This document shows, piece after piece, positions 35,071 to 43,909 of a DNA stretch of 64,000 bases; the stretch's first letter is position 1; every line of letters starts with the position of its first letter. The stretch covers positions 124,001-188,000 of the forward strand of contig CAWGGX010000013.1 of assembly GCA_963822215.1 (NCBI GenBank), read 5' to 3'. The translations under genes and the position numbers were made by a program. Below the pieces are notes generated by a model, which saw only the letters and a list, made by a program, of their open reading frames with translations, did not search any database and was not told where the DNA came from. Source of the stretch: Roseiarcus sp963822215. GTDB lineage: Bacteria > Pseudomonadota > Alphaproteobacteria > Rhizobiales > Beijerinckiaceae.

Positions 35071-35373
35071 TTACTCGCCTGAATCGGCGTCCGCCGGTTT
35101 GCGATGCGGCGGCCCGCGATCGGCGGCGGTTACGCGCCTTCTGAACGACAGGACCGTGCCAGGCGTCCGACTGCCGGCCGCAATCCGCCGTCGTCCCGTG
35201 CCCGTCAGCACGAAACGGCCCCATGTGTCGTCCCAGCGCACGAGATTGGCTTGGAGGACGTTCTCGCGCAAGAGCATCGTCATCGGGTCGTGGACGCTCG
35301 GGGGCGCGACGTCTCCGTGCGCCTCCACGCGCTTCAAGGCCTCGATCAGTCTCTCTTCCAATGCGTCGGTCAT
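35071..35373 (-). CDS. hypothetical small protein
   Basis: 100-residue protein beginning MTDALEERLIEALKRVEAHG, followed by VHDPMTMLLRENVLQANLVR and WDDTWGRFVLTGTGRRRIAA. The first 75 residues look like a folded, soluble alpha/beta protein; the tail is basic and Pro-rich. The frame could also start four codons earlier (35385). No strong ribosome-binding site is seen. I do not recognise a family. Confidence 0.5.
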   Translation of the reverse strand: MTDALEERLIEALKRVEAHGDVAPPSVHDPMTMLLRENVLQANLVRWDDTWGRFVLTGTGRRRIAAGSRTPGTVLSFRRRVTAADRGPPHRKPADADSGE

Positions 35374-35778
35374 CGCTGGACACACATGATACGGACGGAC
35401 GGCTTGCGCAAGCCCTGCGTGCCGCTCAGGGGGGTTCAGGCAGGATCTGTGTGACTTTTACTGAGAATGTGCTTCTCGAATCCCTTCGAAGTTGATCCGT
35501 GCGTGGAGTTTTAACACTGAAATACTGTTTAACCCACCCGGTTCAATTTTGCCCCTGGAAGCAAGCCGAGCCCGTGATGACCTCTCCGTTCGCAAGGAGA
35601 TCGACGAGCGCAGGTACGACGGACTGGAACGTATAGGTCACCTGAACCTGCGAAAATCGGACTCACCCGACGCGAGCCGGCGCTCCTGTCGTCCGCCGAC
35701 GCCAGAATTGGCGCAAAAGGAGCGCGACTGGCGGAACAGCCCCGCGATCCGGTCAAAACCAGCGTGTCAGGGATGGAA

Positions 35779-35825
35779 TGGAGCGGGCGAAGGGAATCGA
35801 ACCCTCGTATGAAGCTTGGGAAGCC
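35779..35825 (-). tRNA. 3' fragment of tRNA-Gly, probable attachment site
   Basis: On the minus strand the sequence runs from an anticodon loop (TTCCCAA, anticodon apparently CCC) through the T arm GAGGGTTCGATTCCCTT and acceptor stem to CGCCCGCTCCA. The 5' half (acceptor strand and D arm) is absent: upstream of the loop the sequence is AT-rich and unrelated. This is what is left at one end when an element integrates into the 3' end of a tRNA gene. The integrase gene starts 170 bases away. It will not give a working tRNA. Confidence 0.75.
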
Positions 35826-35993
35826 TTAGGCAGACCCTAAAAAGCTAAATTGTCAAAATCCATTAAATCGTTTATCTAATGAATTTGGCAACTTAAGCGG
35901 AAGCAGGAGATTTCGCCCTCGTGCCGATGCCGGCAGGTGCGTGGTCCAAGTGTGGTCCAAAATACATACCATCGTGTTTGATAAGGGCGGGGA

Positions 35994-37484
35994 ATGAAAA
36001 CCGAGTTGAAGGCCTCTCATGTCTTGCAAGCTGCCGCGTGGGCTGAGGCGGGCGTGAAGTCGGAAAAGCGGATCCGTGATACAATCGTTCCCGGACTTTG
36101 CATTCGCATCCGCGGGCGATCGGCCGCTTGGCATCTGATGACTCGCACCCAATCGATCCAACTCGCGGCGATAGACGAACTGTCGGTGAAAGAAGCCCGA
36201 GAACGCGCACGCTCTGTGTTTCAAGAGACAAAACCCAAAATCAAGCGCGCGGTGGCGGCGATGCTTGAAGCGGGAATCCCTCCTGTCGACGCCAATCTCA
36301 TCGCCCGAGGAATTCCAATTGACCCAACCGACAAGTGGGTCGGTACATGGGCCTGGTCGAAAGCGATGGGTGAGTTCCTCGTGACCAAGGCCGAAGAACT
36401 GAGCCCGAACTGGTTTCGTCAGTTTAGAGGGTTTGCGCGGGACAATGTCTTTTTTCCGCTCGAAGAACGGGCCTTGGCGAAGCTCGAATTCGCTCACCTC
36501 GATGCGATCCGACAAGAGGTGAGGGCGACCTACTCAGCCACCCGCGCAAGCCGTGTGATGTCCGCAGCAATCGACATGCTCGATTGGATTTGGAAAGAGC
36601 ATCGCTCCGAGGCCGGACTGCAAAAGCTGCAATACCCCTGGTGGCGCGACCTCAGCCTAAAGCAGAAAGAAGGTACGGCGCGTCTCGTGCCATCGGTCGA
36701 CAACCTTGTTAGAACGATCGCTGCGTTGCAGCGAGAACCGGATCTGAAGTCCGTTCACATTAGGATCGTGCATTTCGTTGTGATAACCGCTCAGCGCATC
36801 GATCAAGTTTGTTCGTTGAAGCGCTCGAATGTCGAGCGCAACCCAGACGGCTCGGGGATTGTCCACTGGACCGCCAAAGACATGAAGGGGCGCGAGCCGC
36901 ACGCAATTTGGATCCCCAAGGAGGGCGCGGAGTTGATCGCTGGCGAGGGCGATTACGCATTTCCTGCCGACCGTGACGGACGCCGGCCTGTGCGTCCGAG
37001 CGTGATCAACCGATGGCTCTCAAACCTTTGGGGCCGCCCGTCCACCAAGCCCAAAACTGAACGGATTGGGAAGCCCGGTCCGAAGCCGGGCGTCGGTGCG
37101 CTGCCTGCCGTGCTGAAGCAGGCTGGCATCCCCTACTGGACGCCTCATGCGGTGCGGTCCGTTTTCGCGACCGTTCTTATCGACGCGATGCAGGACTCGG
37201 CTGCATCGGCAATCCTAGCCCACAAGCGTCCAAAGTCGTTGCGCCTTCCCGATAGACCGGCCGAAGCAGCCGGTGCGGAAGAGGTGACGCTGCGTTTCTA
37301 CAATAGATCACAACGATTGCCGTTGAAAAAGGCCGGAATGGAGACATGGGTCGCGACGCTCGACGCAGCCCACAGTAAGTTGTGTGACGTTAAGGTCAAC
37401 GATCCAAAGAGCTTTGGACCAAGAAACGAGGTGGAACGCAAGTCGGAACTTATCGGAATCAGTCCAACGATCACAGTACGGTAG
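35994..37484 (+). CDS. tyrosine-type site-specific recombinase (island integrase)
   Basis: 496-residue integrase of the phage/island type. An N-terminal domain (SEKRIRDTIVPGLCIRIRGR) is followed by a catalytic domain with the first arginine in TAQRIDQVCSLKRSN, the box II H-x-x-R in WTPHAVRSVFATVL, and a candidate tyrosine nucleophile in VTLRFYNRSQRLPLKK. It lies next to the tRNA-Gly fragment and reads away from it, the usual layout at the left end of a tRNA-integrated island. The protein appears full length, so it may be active. Confidence 0.88.
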   Translation: MKTELKASHVLQAAAWAEAGVKSEKRIRDTIVPGLCIRIRGRSAAWHLMTRTQSIQLAAIDELSVKEARERARSVFQETKPKIKRAVAAMLEAGIPPVDANLIARGIPIDPTDKWVGTWAWSKAMGEFLVTKAEELSPNWFRQFRGFARDNVFFPLEERALAKLEFAHLDAIRQEVRATYSATRASRVMSAAIDMLDWIWKEHRSEAGLQKLQYPWWRDLSLKQKEGTARLVPSVDNLVRTIAALQREPDLKSVHIRIVHFVVITAQRIDQVCSLKRSNVERNPDGSGIVHWTAKDMKGREPHAIWIPKEGAELIAGEGDYAFPADRDGRRPVRPSVINRWLSNLWGRPSTKPKTERIGKPGPKPGVGALPAVLKQAGIPYWTPHAVRSVFATVLIDAMQDSAASAILAHKRPKSLRLPDRPAEAAGAEEVTLRFYNRSQRLPLKKAGMETWVATLDAAHSKLCDVKVNDPKSFGPRNEVERKSELIGISPTITVR

Positions 37485-37514
37485 GTCAATTGAGCAATTC
37501 ATCGAGACATTTTT

Positions 37515-38824
37515 GGCTCCTCGCTCAATTGAGTGGGTAAGGCTGGTTTTGGGTTGGCTTGGGGAGCGATTGGTTGGGATCGAGTTTATCGTGGGGCGAT
37601 GCGAGACACCGATCTTTTCCAGTTGGCCCTTGGGTTGAAGTCGCCTTGGATGGTGACGCGAGCCGAGTTTGCGATCTCGGATGGCCGGCTCGATTTGTAC
37701 GTGGATTTTGGGCGCGGGAGCCGGTTCGCCTGCGCGGAGTGCGGCGGCGAGGGTTGCGCGGTTCACGACACGAAGGACGAGACGTGGCGGCATCTGGACT
37801 TCTTCCAGCATCGCACGCTGTTGCACGCTCGTGTGCCGCGCGTGCGCTGTCCGAAATGCGGAGTGCGCAAGGCCGCCACGCCATGGGCTCGAGCGGGTTC
37901 CGGGTTCACGTTGTTGTTCGAGGCCTACGTGCTGGCGCTGGCCAAGGCGATGCCGATCGCGAATGCGGCCAAGCGGCTCGGCGAGCACGACACGCGCTTG
38001 TGGCGGATCGTCGACCATTCCGTGTGGCAGGCGGTGGAGGCGCTGGATTTGTCTGAGGTGCGGCGCATCGCCGCCGACGAAACCTCGGCGCGGCGCGGCC
38101 ACGATTACATCAGCCTGTTCGTCGACATGGCGCAGCGCAAAGTCGTCTACGTGGCCGACGGCAAGGACGCCGCGACGGTGAAGGAATTCGCCGATTTCCT
38201 GGAGGCGCATGGCGGCAAGCGCGAGGCGGTCACCGACGCCAGCATCGACATGGGGGCGGCGTTCGAAGCGGGGATCAAGGCGAATTTCGACAACGCCGAG
38301 ATCACGTTCGACAAGTTCCACGTCATCAAACTCGCCAACGAGGCCGTCGACGAAGTGCGGCGTCAGGAGGCGAAGAATAATTTCCAGATCAAGGGCCGGC
38401 GCTACATCTTCCTGAAGAACGTCGATCATCTGACGCTGGAGGAAAAGGAGGCGCTGTCTCGATTGGAAGCGCTGAACCTGGACACGATCCAGGCGATGCA
38501 AATCCGCATGAACCTGCAACAGCTGTTCACGATGGACGCCAAGACCGCCCGACGCTTCCTCGATCGCTGGAACACCTGGGTTCAGGTCTGCGATCTCGGC
38601 CCGATGAAACGATTGGCCAAGACGATCATGGCCAAGGCCGAGGGCATTCTCAGATCAATCGCCACCGGCCTTTCCAACGGCGTCCTCGAAGCCATCAACG
38701 GCAACGTCCAGGCCGCCAAGCGCAAGGCCAAAGGCTACCGGACCAAGCGAAATCTCAAAGCCATCGTCTACCTCATCGCCGGAGACGTTCTGGCCAATTC
38801 ACCCACTTGAAATAGCGACGAGCC
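37515..38824 (+). mobile_element. ISL3 family insertion sequence
   Basis: 1310-base element bounded by imperfect inverted repeats: left end GGCTCCTCGCTCAATTGAGT at 37515, continuing GGGTAA; right end (reverse complement) GGCTCGTCGCTATTTCAAGT, continuing GGGTGAA, at 38824. It carries one transposase gene. No matching 8-base target duplication is seen (left flank ACATTTTT, right flank CGAAATAG), so the flanks may have rearranged. Confidence 0.85.
37599..38810 (+). CDS. ISL3 family transposase
   Basis: 403-residue transposase with an N-terminal zinc-finger-like region (FACAECGGEGCAVHD, RVRCPKCGVRKAATPWAR) and a DDE domain (RRIAADETSARRGHDYISLF; ITFDKFHVIKLANEAVDEVR; GVLEAINGNVQAAKRKAKGY). These are the ISL3 signatures, and the length is normal. 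The start MRDTDLFQLALG is preferred; an upstream in-frame start at 37533 would lie in the terminal repeat. It appears intact. Confidence 0.93.
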   Translation: MRDTDLFQLALGLKSPWMVTRAEFAISDGRLDLYVDFGRGSRFACAECGGEGCAVHDTKDETWRHLDFFQHRTLLHARVPRVRCPKCGVRKAATPWARAGSGFTLLFEAYVLALAKAMPIANAAKRLGEHDTRLWRIVDHSVWQAVEALDLSEVRRIAADETSARRGHDYISLFVDMAQRKVVYVADGKDAATVKEFADFLEAHGGKREAVTDASIDMGAAFEAGIKANFDNAEITFDKFHVIKLANEAVDEVRRQEAKNNFQIKGRRYIFLKNVDHLTLEEKEALSRLEALNLDTIQAMQIRMNLQQLFTMDAKTARRFLDRWNTWVQVCDLGPMKRLAKTIMAKAEGILRSIATGLSNGVLEAINGNVQAAKRKAKGYRTKRNLKAIVYLIAGDVLANSPT

Positions 38825-39040
38825 CGAAATAGGCATCGAGTGGCGCGACGTTCCTGACGAAATGCGTGCGGCTTGGCGAGATCTGACGCGATCCGCGGCG
38901 CAGGAGGCGTGCGAAGTGCTCGCGCTGGCGCTCAGCGATAGCAGTCGGGTCCCTTCCACGCTCGCCGCGGCCCTCGACCGGTACATGACCTACACTCTCA
39001 ACGCCGGGCAACTCCCGGATTCGAACCGCTCGGAAAAGTG
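38825..39040 (+). pseudogene. 3' remnant of an unknown gene cut by the ISL3 element
   Basis: The frame opens straight from the ISL3 right end and codes about 70 residues, EIGIEWRDVPDEMRAAWRDL then SAAQEACEVLALALSDSSRV, ending PDSNRSEK and a stop. It reads like a helical soluble protein but has no start codon of its own. It is probably the end of a gene interrupted or deleted by the IS. The family is not recognised. From 39041 to 39229 no gene is visible. Confidence 0.4.
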
Positions 39041-39229
39041 ACCCGGTCCGCGGGTCGTCAGCCCGGCGATTTGCCGATGCGCGCGCGGCGAAGGCCGCGA
39101 CTAGTCTAGAGCTTTGCGCTTCGGTCGGCCGGCTCGGGTCGAACTGACGCATTCGCAGAGTGGTCCGGGAACGTCCAGAGTTAGCGAAATTCCTCCGTAC
39201 CGGGGGACCGACCAAGAACGGCAGCAAGG

Positions 39230-40228
39230 GGCGTTGGTGCACAAATCGGCGGCGTGCGGCATGGGCAGGGTCGCTAGAGTAGGATGGTGGACCTGCCGCC
39301 AGCGCTTGGGACGATGATTTGCCGATGCCGTACAAGCATAACGAGCCCCGCCGCCACAAGATCCCGAAAGCCCGGTACCGGGTGGAGAACTGGCGAGAGT
39401 ACGAGGTCGCGCTGCGCGACCGCGGCAGCCTGACGGTGTGGGTGACGCCCGAGGCGATCGCGGCGTGGCATCCGGCGCGGACCGGCCGTCCGGGGCGGTC
39501 AGCTCACTATTCGGACCTCGCCATCGAGACCGGCGTGATGCTGCGGCTGGCATTTGCCCGGCCATGGCGGCAGACCGAGGGGCTGTTGCGGTGCGCGGCC
39601 TTGTCCTTGGTCACCGCCCTGACCGTGACTGGTCCGGTCACCGAGGTGATCGACAGCACCGGCTTGAAAGTTTTCGGTGCGGGTGAAAGCCATCGATCCG
39701 GACACCGGCGAGGTTCTCGCCTCGGCCTTGACCCCGACCGAGGATGGTGACGCCTCGCTGGTTGGCCCGCTGCTTGACCAGATTGCGGCCCCGATCGCCG
39801 CCGTCCTGGCGGACGGCGCGTACGACGGCGATCCTGTCTATCGGGCCGTTGCCGATCGGGCTCCCGCGGCCACCGTGATCATTCCACCTCGCGCCACCGC
39901 CGTCGCCAGCCAGGCCGCCGCCGCGGGCACACCGACACCGCGTGACCACCACATCGAGATGATCGCCGCCAAGGGCCGACTGGGATGGCAGAAGGCCGTC
40001 GGATACGGCCGCCGCTCGCTCGTCGAAACCGTGATGTTGCGTTACAAGACCATCATCGGCCGAACGCTCCGCGCCCGGACGCTGCCCGCGCAGAAGGTCG
40101 AGGCCAGAGTCGGCTGCAAGGTGCTCAACCGCATGACCGCTCTCGGCATGCCAGTCTCTCGAAGGCTCGCCTGAAACCTCCGGGAGGGCCACCGCTGCCC
40201 CCACGATCTCAGGTTGTGCACCAACGCC
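39230..40228 (+). mobile_element. IS5 family (IS903-like) element, defective copy 1
   Basis: 999-base element with inverted ends GGCGTTGGTGCACAA at 39230 and its reverse complement ending at 40228. It matches the intact copy at 50943-52061, but has lost two internal segments (about 65 and 55 bases). It is in the same orientation as copy 2. No target duplication is visible. Confidence 0.9.
39325..40174 (+). pseudogene. IS5 family transposase, two internal deletions
   Basis: The product starts MPYKHNEPRRHKIPKARYRV like the intact copy, then jumps from RQTEGLLR to CAALSLVTAL, missing the segment SVTTSLGLSL to SRRSA. It jumps again after STGLKVFGAGE, missing WRMAKHGGRDRRTWRKLHLA, and this second loss shifts the frame. 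The C-terminal part from DPDTGEVLASAL to PVSRRLA is kept in the new frame. It is inactive, but it could be mobilised by the intact copy. Confidence 0.88.
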
Positions 40229-40487
40229 TGTAAGCCATTGATTGCTCTGCGTGCGGCCCACTAGCGCGTCGGGCCATTTACACGTAGAATTGGTCAACGT
40301 GACAATGCCGTCGGAACTCGGCGATTCGTTCGAATCCAAGACTGAAGCGGAATTTTTTGGGTCGGAATTTGTCGACCATGTCGGCCCGACGGATAGGCTA
40401 GACGTTTTCTTCGCCGGGCCGGTGTTCGCCTCGGTCTTAACCGCCGTCAATCAGCGAGGGTTCCTACCTCGCAAGCGGGGTCCTTTA

Positions 40488-41714
40488 ATGGTGAGCGAGG
40501 CGGCCGCCCTGCGTCCCGAGCCGGCGCATACGCGCGGCTCACTCCCTGGAACGCGACCCAAGCGGCTCGCTATCCTTGGGGCGACGGGATCGATTGGGAG
40601 GTCGTGCGCGCAGGTGATAGGCGCGGCGCCAGACCGGTTCGAGGTGGTCTCGGTGGCGAGCGGGCGCGACGGCGCAGCACTGGCGCGGCGCGCGGTAGAG
40701 CTTGGCGCCGAATTCGCAGCGGTCGCGGATCCGGCAGGATACGCCGACCTCAAGAGCGGGCTTGCCGGTTCGCGCGTCGAGGCTGCGGCAGGGGCCGCAG
40801 CGGTTCGCGAGGCGGCCCTGCGCAAGGCCGATCTGGTCGTCTCGGCGATCGTCGGCGCGGCCGGGCTGGAGCCGACCTTTGCCGCGGTCGCGGCGGGACG
40901 GACGGTCGCGCTCGCTAATAAGGAAACGCTGGTTTGCGCGGGCGCTGCGGTGATGCAGGCGGCCAAACGCGCCGGAGCGCTGCTCTTGCCAATGGACTCC
41001 GAGCACAACGCGCTCTTCCAGGCTATCGGCGCTCGCGATCCGAACACCATCGTGAAAATGACGATCACCGCGTCTGGCGGTCCCTTCCGCGAGTGGAGCG
41101 CCGAGCGCATCGCGCGCGCAACGCCCGAGGAGGCGCTTGCTCATCCGAACTGGGTGATGGGTCCGAAGGTGACGATCAATTCCGCCAGCCTGATGAACAA
41201 GGGGCTCGAGTTGATCGAGGCGCATTTTCTGTTCAGCGTGTCGCCCGAAAGGCTAGACGTCGTTGTGCATCCGCAATCGATCGTTCACGGCCTCATCGCG
41301 TTCGCCGACGGATCGCTGATCGCAGGTCTGGCCTCGCCCGACATGCGCACACCGATCGCCCATTGTCTCGCCTATCCGGATCGGATCGTTTCAGGAGTCC
41401 GAGCACCCGATCTCGCCGCCCTCGGCCGCCTGACCTTCGAGCGGGCTGACCTCGCCCGCTTCCCTGCGCTCGGCCTCGCCGTTGACGCCCTCAGGGAGGG
41501 CGGGGGCACGCCAACCGCTCTCAACGCCGCCAACGAGATCGCCGTCGCCGCGTTCCTGGACCGGCGGATAGCCTTCGGCGAAATCGCCCGCCTCGTTGCC
41601 CGCGTGATCTCGGAGATGAAGGCTTCCGGCGAGCTCGCGGCGCCTCGGGACGTTGCCGAAGCGCTCGCGATTCATCATATCGCATCAGATCGTGCAAGAC
41701 GTGTTTTGCTCTAA
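40488..41714 (+). CDS. dxr: 1-deoxy-D-xylulose 5-phosphate reductoisomerase
   Basis: 408-residue enzyme of the MEP isoprenoid pathway: DXP plus NADPH gives MEP. It shows the NADPH-binding GATGSIGRSCAQVIG, the middle motif VALANKETLVCAGAAV, the metal-binding LLPMDSEHNALFQAI, the ASGGPFREWS loop and PNWVMGPKVTINSASLMNKG. All family regions are present. The usual neighbours (frr, uppS, cdsA, rseP) are absent. It is alone between an IS5 copy and the nitrile hydratase operon, so it may be a relocated or second copy. The start MVSEAAAL at 40488 is preferred over 40242, since the upstream part has no similarity. Confidence 0.93.
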   Translation: MVSEAAALRPEPAHTRGSLPGTRPKRLAILGATGSIGRSCAQVIGAAPDRFEVVSVASGRDGAALARRAVELGAEFAAVADPAGYADLKSGLAGSRVEAAAGAAAVREAALRKADLVVSAIVGAAGLEPTFAAVAAGRTVALANKETLVCAGAAVMQAAKRAGALLLPMDSEHNALFQAIGARDPNTIVKMTITASGGPFREWSAERIARATPEEALAHPNWVMGPKVTINSASLMNKGLELIEAHFLFSVSPERLDVVVHPQSIVHGLIAFADGSLIAGLASPDMRTPIAHCLAYPDRIVSGVRAPDLAALGRLTFERADLARFPALGLAVDALREGGGTPTALNAANEIAVAAFLDRRIAFGEIARLVARVISEMKASGELAAPRDVAEALAIHHIASDRARRVLL

Positions 41715-42240
41715 GCGGCGGCCCCTGTGACGGGAAGGCCCGTCGAAAAACTGATGCGCCTCGAGCGTCAGGCGGCGAACGCTTTCCTCCAATCGTCCTG
41801 ACGGCGCTACGCAGTCGCTCACGTGTCGTCCCTGCAAGTTTATACCCGTCGAGATGTAAGGGCGAGCCCAGCGCAGGCTTCATCCAGCAACGCCCTGAAT
41901 TTTGGCGGCATTGTCACGTAGGCTAAGAATAGCGATTCGCGAGGTGTCCAGCGCCACAGCGCCACTCTCAAGCGTCGCGATCTGGGCATGTGAGTTCGAC
42001 TCGCGCTGATGGTGCAGATCACGACAAACGCACTGTCAGATGAACCCGCGTGATCCAGCCGTCTCTACGAGTTGGCATCGGAGGCAGGATTGGGCAGGAG
42101 AGCTGGCTTCCAGCATCGCCGCGGAACGGCAAAGGTCCGCCCAATGCAGACCTCGCTACGCGGCTCCGGCGCGAACTGTATTCAACCGGCGCCTCGCCCA
42201 GAGTGACGCGCCAGAGGAGACACGGCGTCAAAGAACGCCG
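41715..42240. other. gap between dxr and nitrile hydratase operon
   Basis: 526 bases with no intact gene. Just after dxr is a small hairpin GACGGG-AAGG-CCCGTC (41729-41744). On the minus strand at 41881-42033 about 50 open codons (ending ILSLRDNAAKIQGVAG and a stop) read like the end of a protein, but no start exists. I do not recognise a family. Confidence 0.35.
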
Positions 42241-42630
42241 CTACGACGGAAAGTCGTGCGGCGCAAGTTCGATCGGCTTTCCATGCGGTGTGCGGCTCGC
42301 CGCTGCGTCCCATGCGTCGTGGTAACGCGTGAGCATTGCGGATGTGGTCAGGCCCTTCGCAACGACGATCTGCTCCAGCGCTGCGAGCCAATGATGGTAG
42401 TACGTCTCGCCGGTATCGGGATCACCGCCGGACTGAGCGCGTCGGATCTCGTTTGCGAGAGAGGCCGTCCATTCGGGCCACGTGAAGACACCGCGTTCGT
42501 GGAGGGCCAGCACAATCGCGAAAGCCTGGGCTTCCCAGGATTCGCGAAAGACGCGACCGCTCTCGTCACGCGCGAGGCCCGGCGCCGCTTCCGTCGTCGA
42601 GCGTTGGGCTTTTGGGTCCGTCGCGCTCAC
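42241..42630 (-). CDS. nitrile hydratase accessory protein
   Basis: 129-residue protein resembling the N-terminal half of a nitrile hydratase beta subunit: RESWEAQAFAIVLALHERGV, FTWPEWTASLANEIRRAQSG, and GETYYHHWLAALEQIVVAKG. Accessory proteins of this type bring cobalt to the alpha subunit in cobalt nitrile hydratases. Its start overlaps the beta-subunit stop by four bases (ATGA), so all three genes form one operon. It is the last gene. Confidence 0.88.
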   Translation of the reverse strand: MSATDPKAQRSTTEAAPGLARDESGRVFRESWEAQAFAIVLALHERGVFTWPEWTASLANEIRRAQSGGDPDTGETYYHHWLAALEQIVVAKGLTTSAMLTRYHDAWDAAASRTPHGKPIELAPHDFPS

Positions 42631-43286
42631 GCCGGCTCCAGATAAGGCTCGAAGGCATCGATAGACACCTTGAGGAAGGCGTCAGTGTCGGAGCCCCACA
42701 ATTCGCGCCCCTCAAAAACCACTGTGTATAGCCACCGAGGGTCTTCTCCGTGTCCGAGTGCCGAACTGTCTGGAAAGACCTGATATCCGAGCACCCGTTC
42801 GATCACGCCCGACCGCCCGCGGGCGTACCTGGGAAGGCGCGTGTGCGTTGTCGGATGCATGTTCTTTGTCCGCACGCGATCGCCTGCTTTGAATAGCGCG
42901 GGCGATGTCGAGGGCCGCTCGTAGGAACCGCGCCGCACAGCGGCAGGCACGTCCTTTTCGCGCAACACTGCGCGCGGCAGCGACTTCGCGGGGTGCAGAG
43001 CATGGCCAGCCGCCAACTCCTCGGCCGCGACATACCCGCGCCCGAGCGCGAGCGTCTCAGCAGCAAGCGCCCAACTCCTGTAATACGAAGAGGTGAGATA
43101 GACTGCCGGCCCCTGGTGCTCTCGCGCATCGCGGAACATGTCCAAATTCCAGGCGCCGGCGGCGCCCATCGCGCGCATCATTGCGATCACGCGACCTTCC
43201 CAAGGCGCATGGAAAACGGGTTCGTTCGCCTCGGGCTCAACTTTGCCGAAACCGTCCATGCCGCCCATGTCATGGATACCGTTCAT
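42627..43286 (-). CDS. nthB: nitrile hydratase beta subunit
   Basis: 219-residue structural subunit, beginning MNGIHDMGGMDGFGKVEPEA, the classic start of the family, and ending with GSDTDAFLKVSIDAFEPYLE. The C-terminal SH3-like barrel has FKAGDRVRTKNMHPTTHTRL and YARGRSGVIERVLG. It pairs with the alpha subunit to hydrate nitriles to amides. The start overlaps the alpha-subunit stop by ATGA. An upstream open frame to 43589 is an artefact of the overlap. Confidence 0.94.
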   Translation of the reverse strand: MNGIHDMGGMDGFGKVEPEANEPVFHAPWEGRVIAMMRAMGAAGAWNLDMFRDAREHQGPAVYLTSSYYRSWALAAETLALGRGYVAAEELAAGHALHPAKSLPRAVLREKDVPAAVRRGSYERPSTSPALFKAGDRVRTKNMHPTTHTRLPRYARGRSGVIERVLGYQVFPDSSALGHGEDPRWLYTVVFEGRELWGSDTDAFLKVSIDAFEPYLEPA

Positions 43287-43909
43287 GGACTCACGTCCTC
43301 GGGTTTCTTCGCCAGCCCAGTCCCGATCATCGAATCGCGTGTGACCAGCGCGGCGAGCCGCCCCTCGTCCCAGCCATCCGTTCCAGCGGGGCGAATGGGC
43401 AGGACAAGGAAGCGCGTCTCGGCAGTCGAATCCCAGACCCGGATCTCCGTGTCGGACGGCAGGGTCACCCCGAATTCGGCCAGGACTCCGCGCGGATCCC
43501 TGACCGCGCGAGAGCGGTAGGGCGCCGATTTGTACCAGACCGGCGGCGTTCCAAGAAGGTCGATCGGATAGCAGGAGCAAAGCGTGCACACGACCATGTT
43601 GTGGAGCTCGGGCGTGTTCTCGACCGCCACCAGATGGTCGCCGACGCGACCCGCTTGACCGAATGCGGCCACGGCCTTCGTTGCGTCATCGAGCAGCGCT
43701 TGTTTGAACGCCTCGTCGGTCCAAGCTCTGGCGATGATCTTGGTCCCGTTGTGCGGGCCGATCTTCGTTTCATAAGTTTCGACTATCAAGTCGAGCGCCG
43801 CAGGATCAACATAACCTTTTTCAGTCAAAATTGTCTCAAGGGCGCGCACGCGCAAACTCATCTCCGACAATTCCGAACCTTGACCGTTATGGTGATCATG
43901 TTGAGGCAT
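43283..43909 (-). CDS. nthA: nitrile hydratase alpha subunit, cobalt type
   Basis: 208-residue catalytic subunit. The metal-binding claw is VCTLCSCYP (Cys108, Cys111, Cys113); the threonine in C-T-L-C-S-C marks the cobalt type, as iron-type enzymes carry serine there. The middle and end (WYKSAPYRSRAVRDPRGVLA, SDTEIRVWDSTAETRFLVLP) are as in the family. It is first in the operon alpha-beta-accessory. No amidase, nitrilase or aldoxime dehydratase gene is next to it, so its product amide must be handled elsewhere. Confidence 0.95.
   Translation of the reverse strand: MPQHDHHNGQGSELSEMSLRVRALETILTEKGYVDPAALDLIVETYETKIGPHNGTKIIARAWTDEAFKQALLDDATKAVAAFGQAGRVGDHLVAVENTPELHNMVVCTLCSCYPIDLLGTPPVWYKSAPYRSRAVRDPRGVLAEFGVTLPSDTEIRVWDSTAETRFLVLPIRPAGTDGWDEGRLAALVTRDSMIGTGLAKKPEDVSP

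Noticed and set aside
35779..35825. Complete tRNA-Gly gene
   Set aside because: Only the anticodon loop to CCA end is present; the D arm and 5' acceptor strand are absent.
40242..40487. Upstream extension of dxr
   Set aside because: The frame is open but the 82 residues have no Dxr similarity and begin close to the IS5 end; the family N-terminus fits the ATG at 40488.
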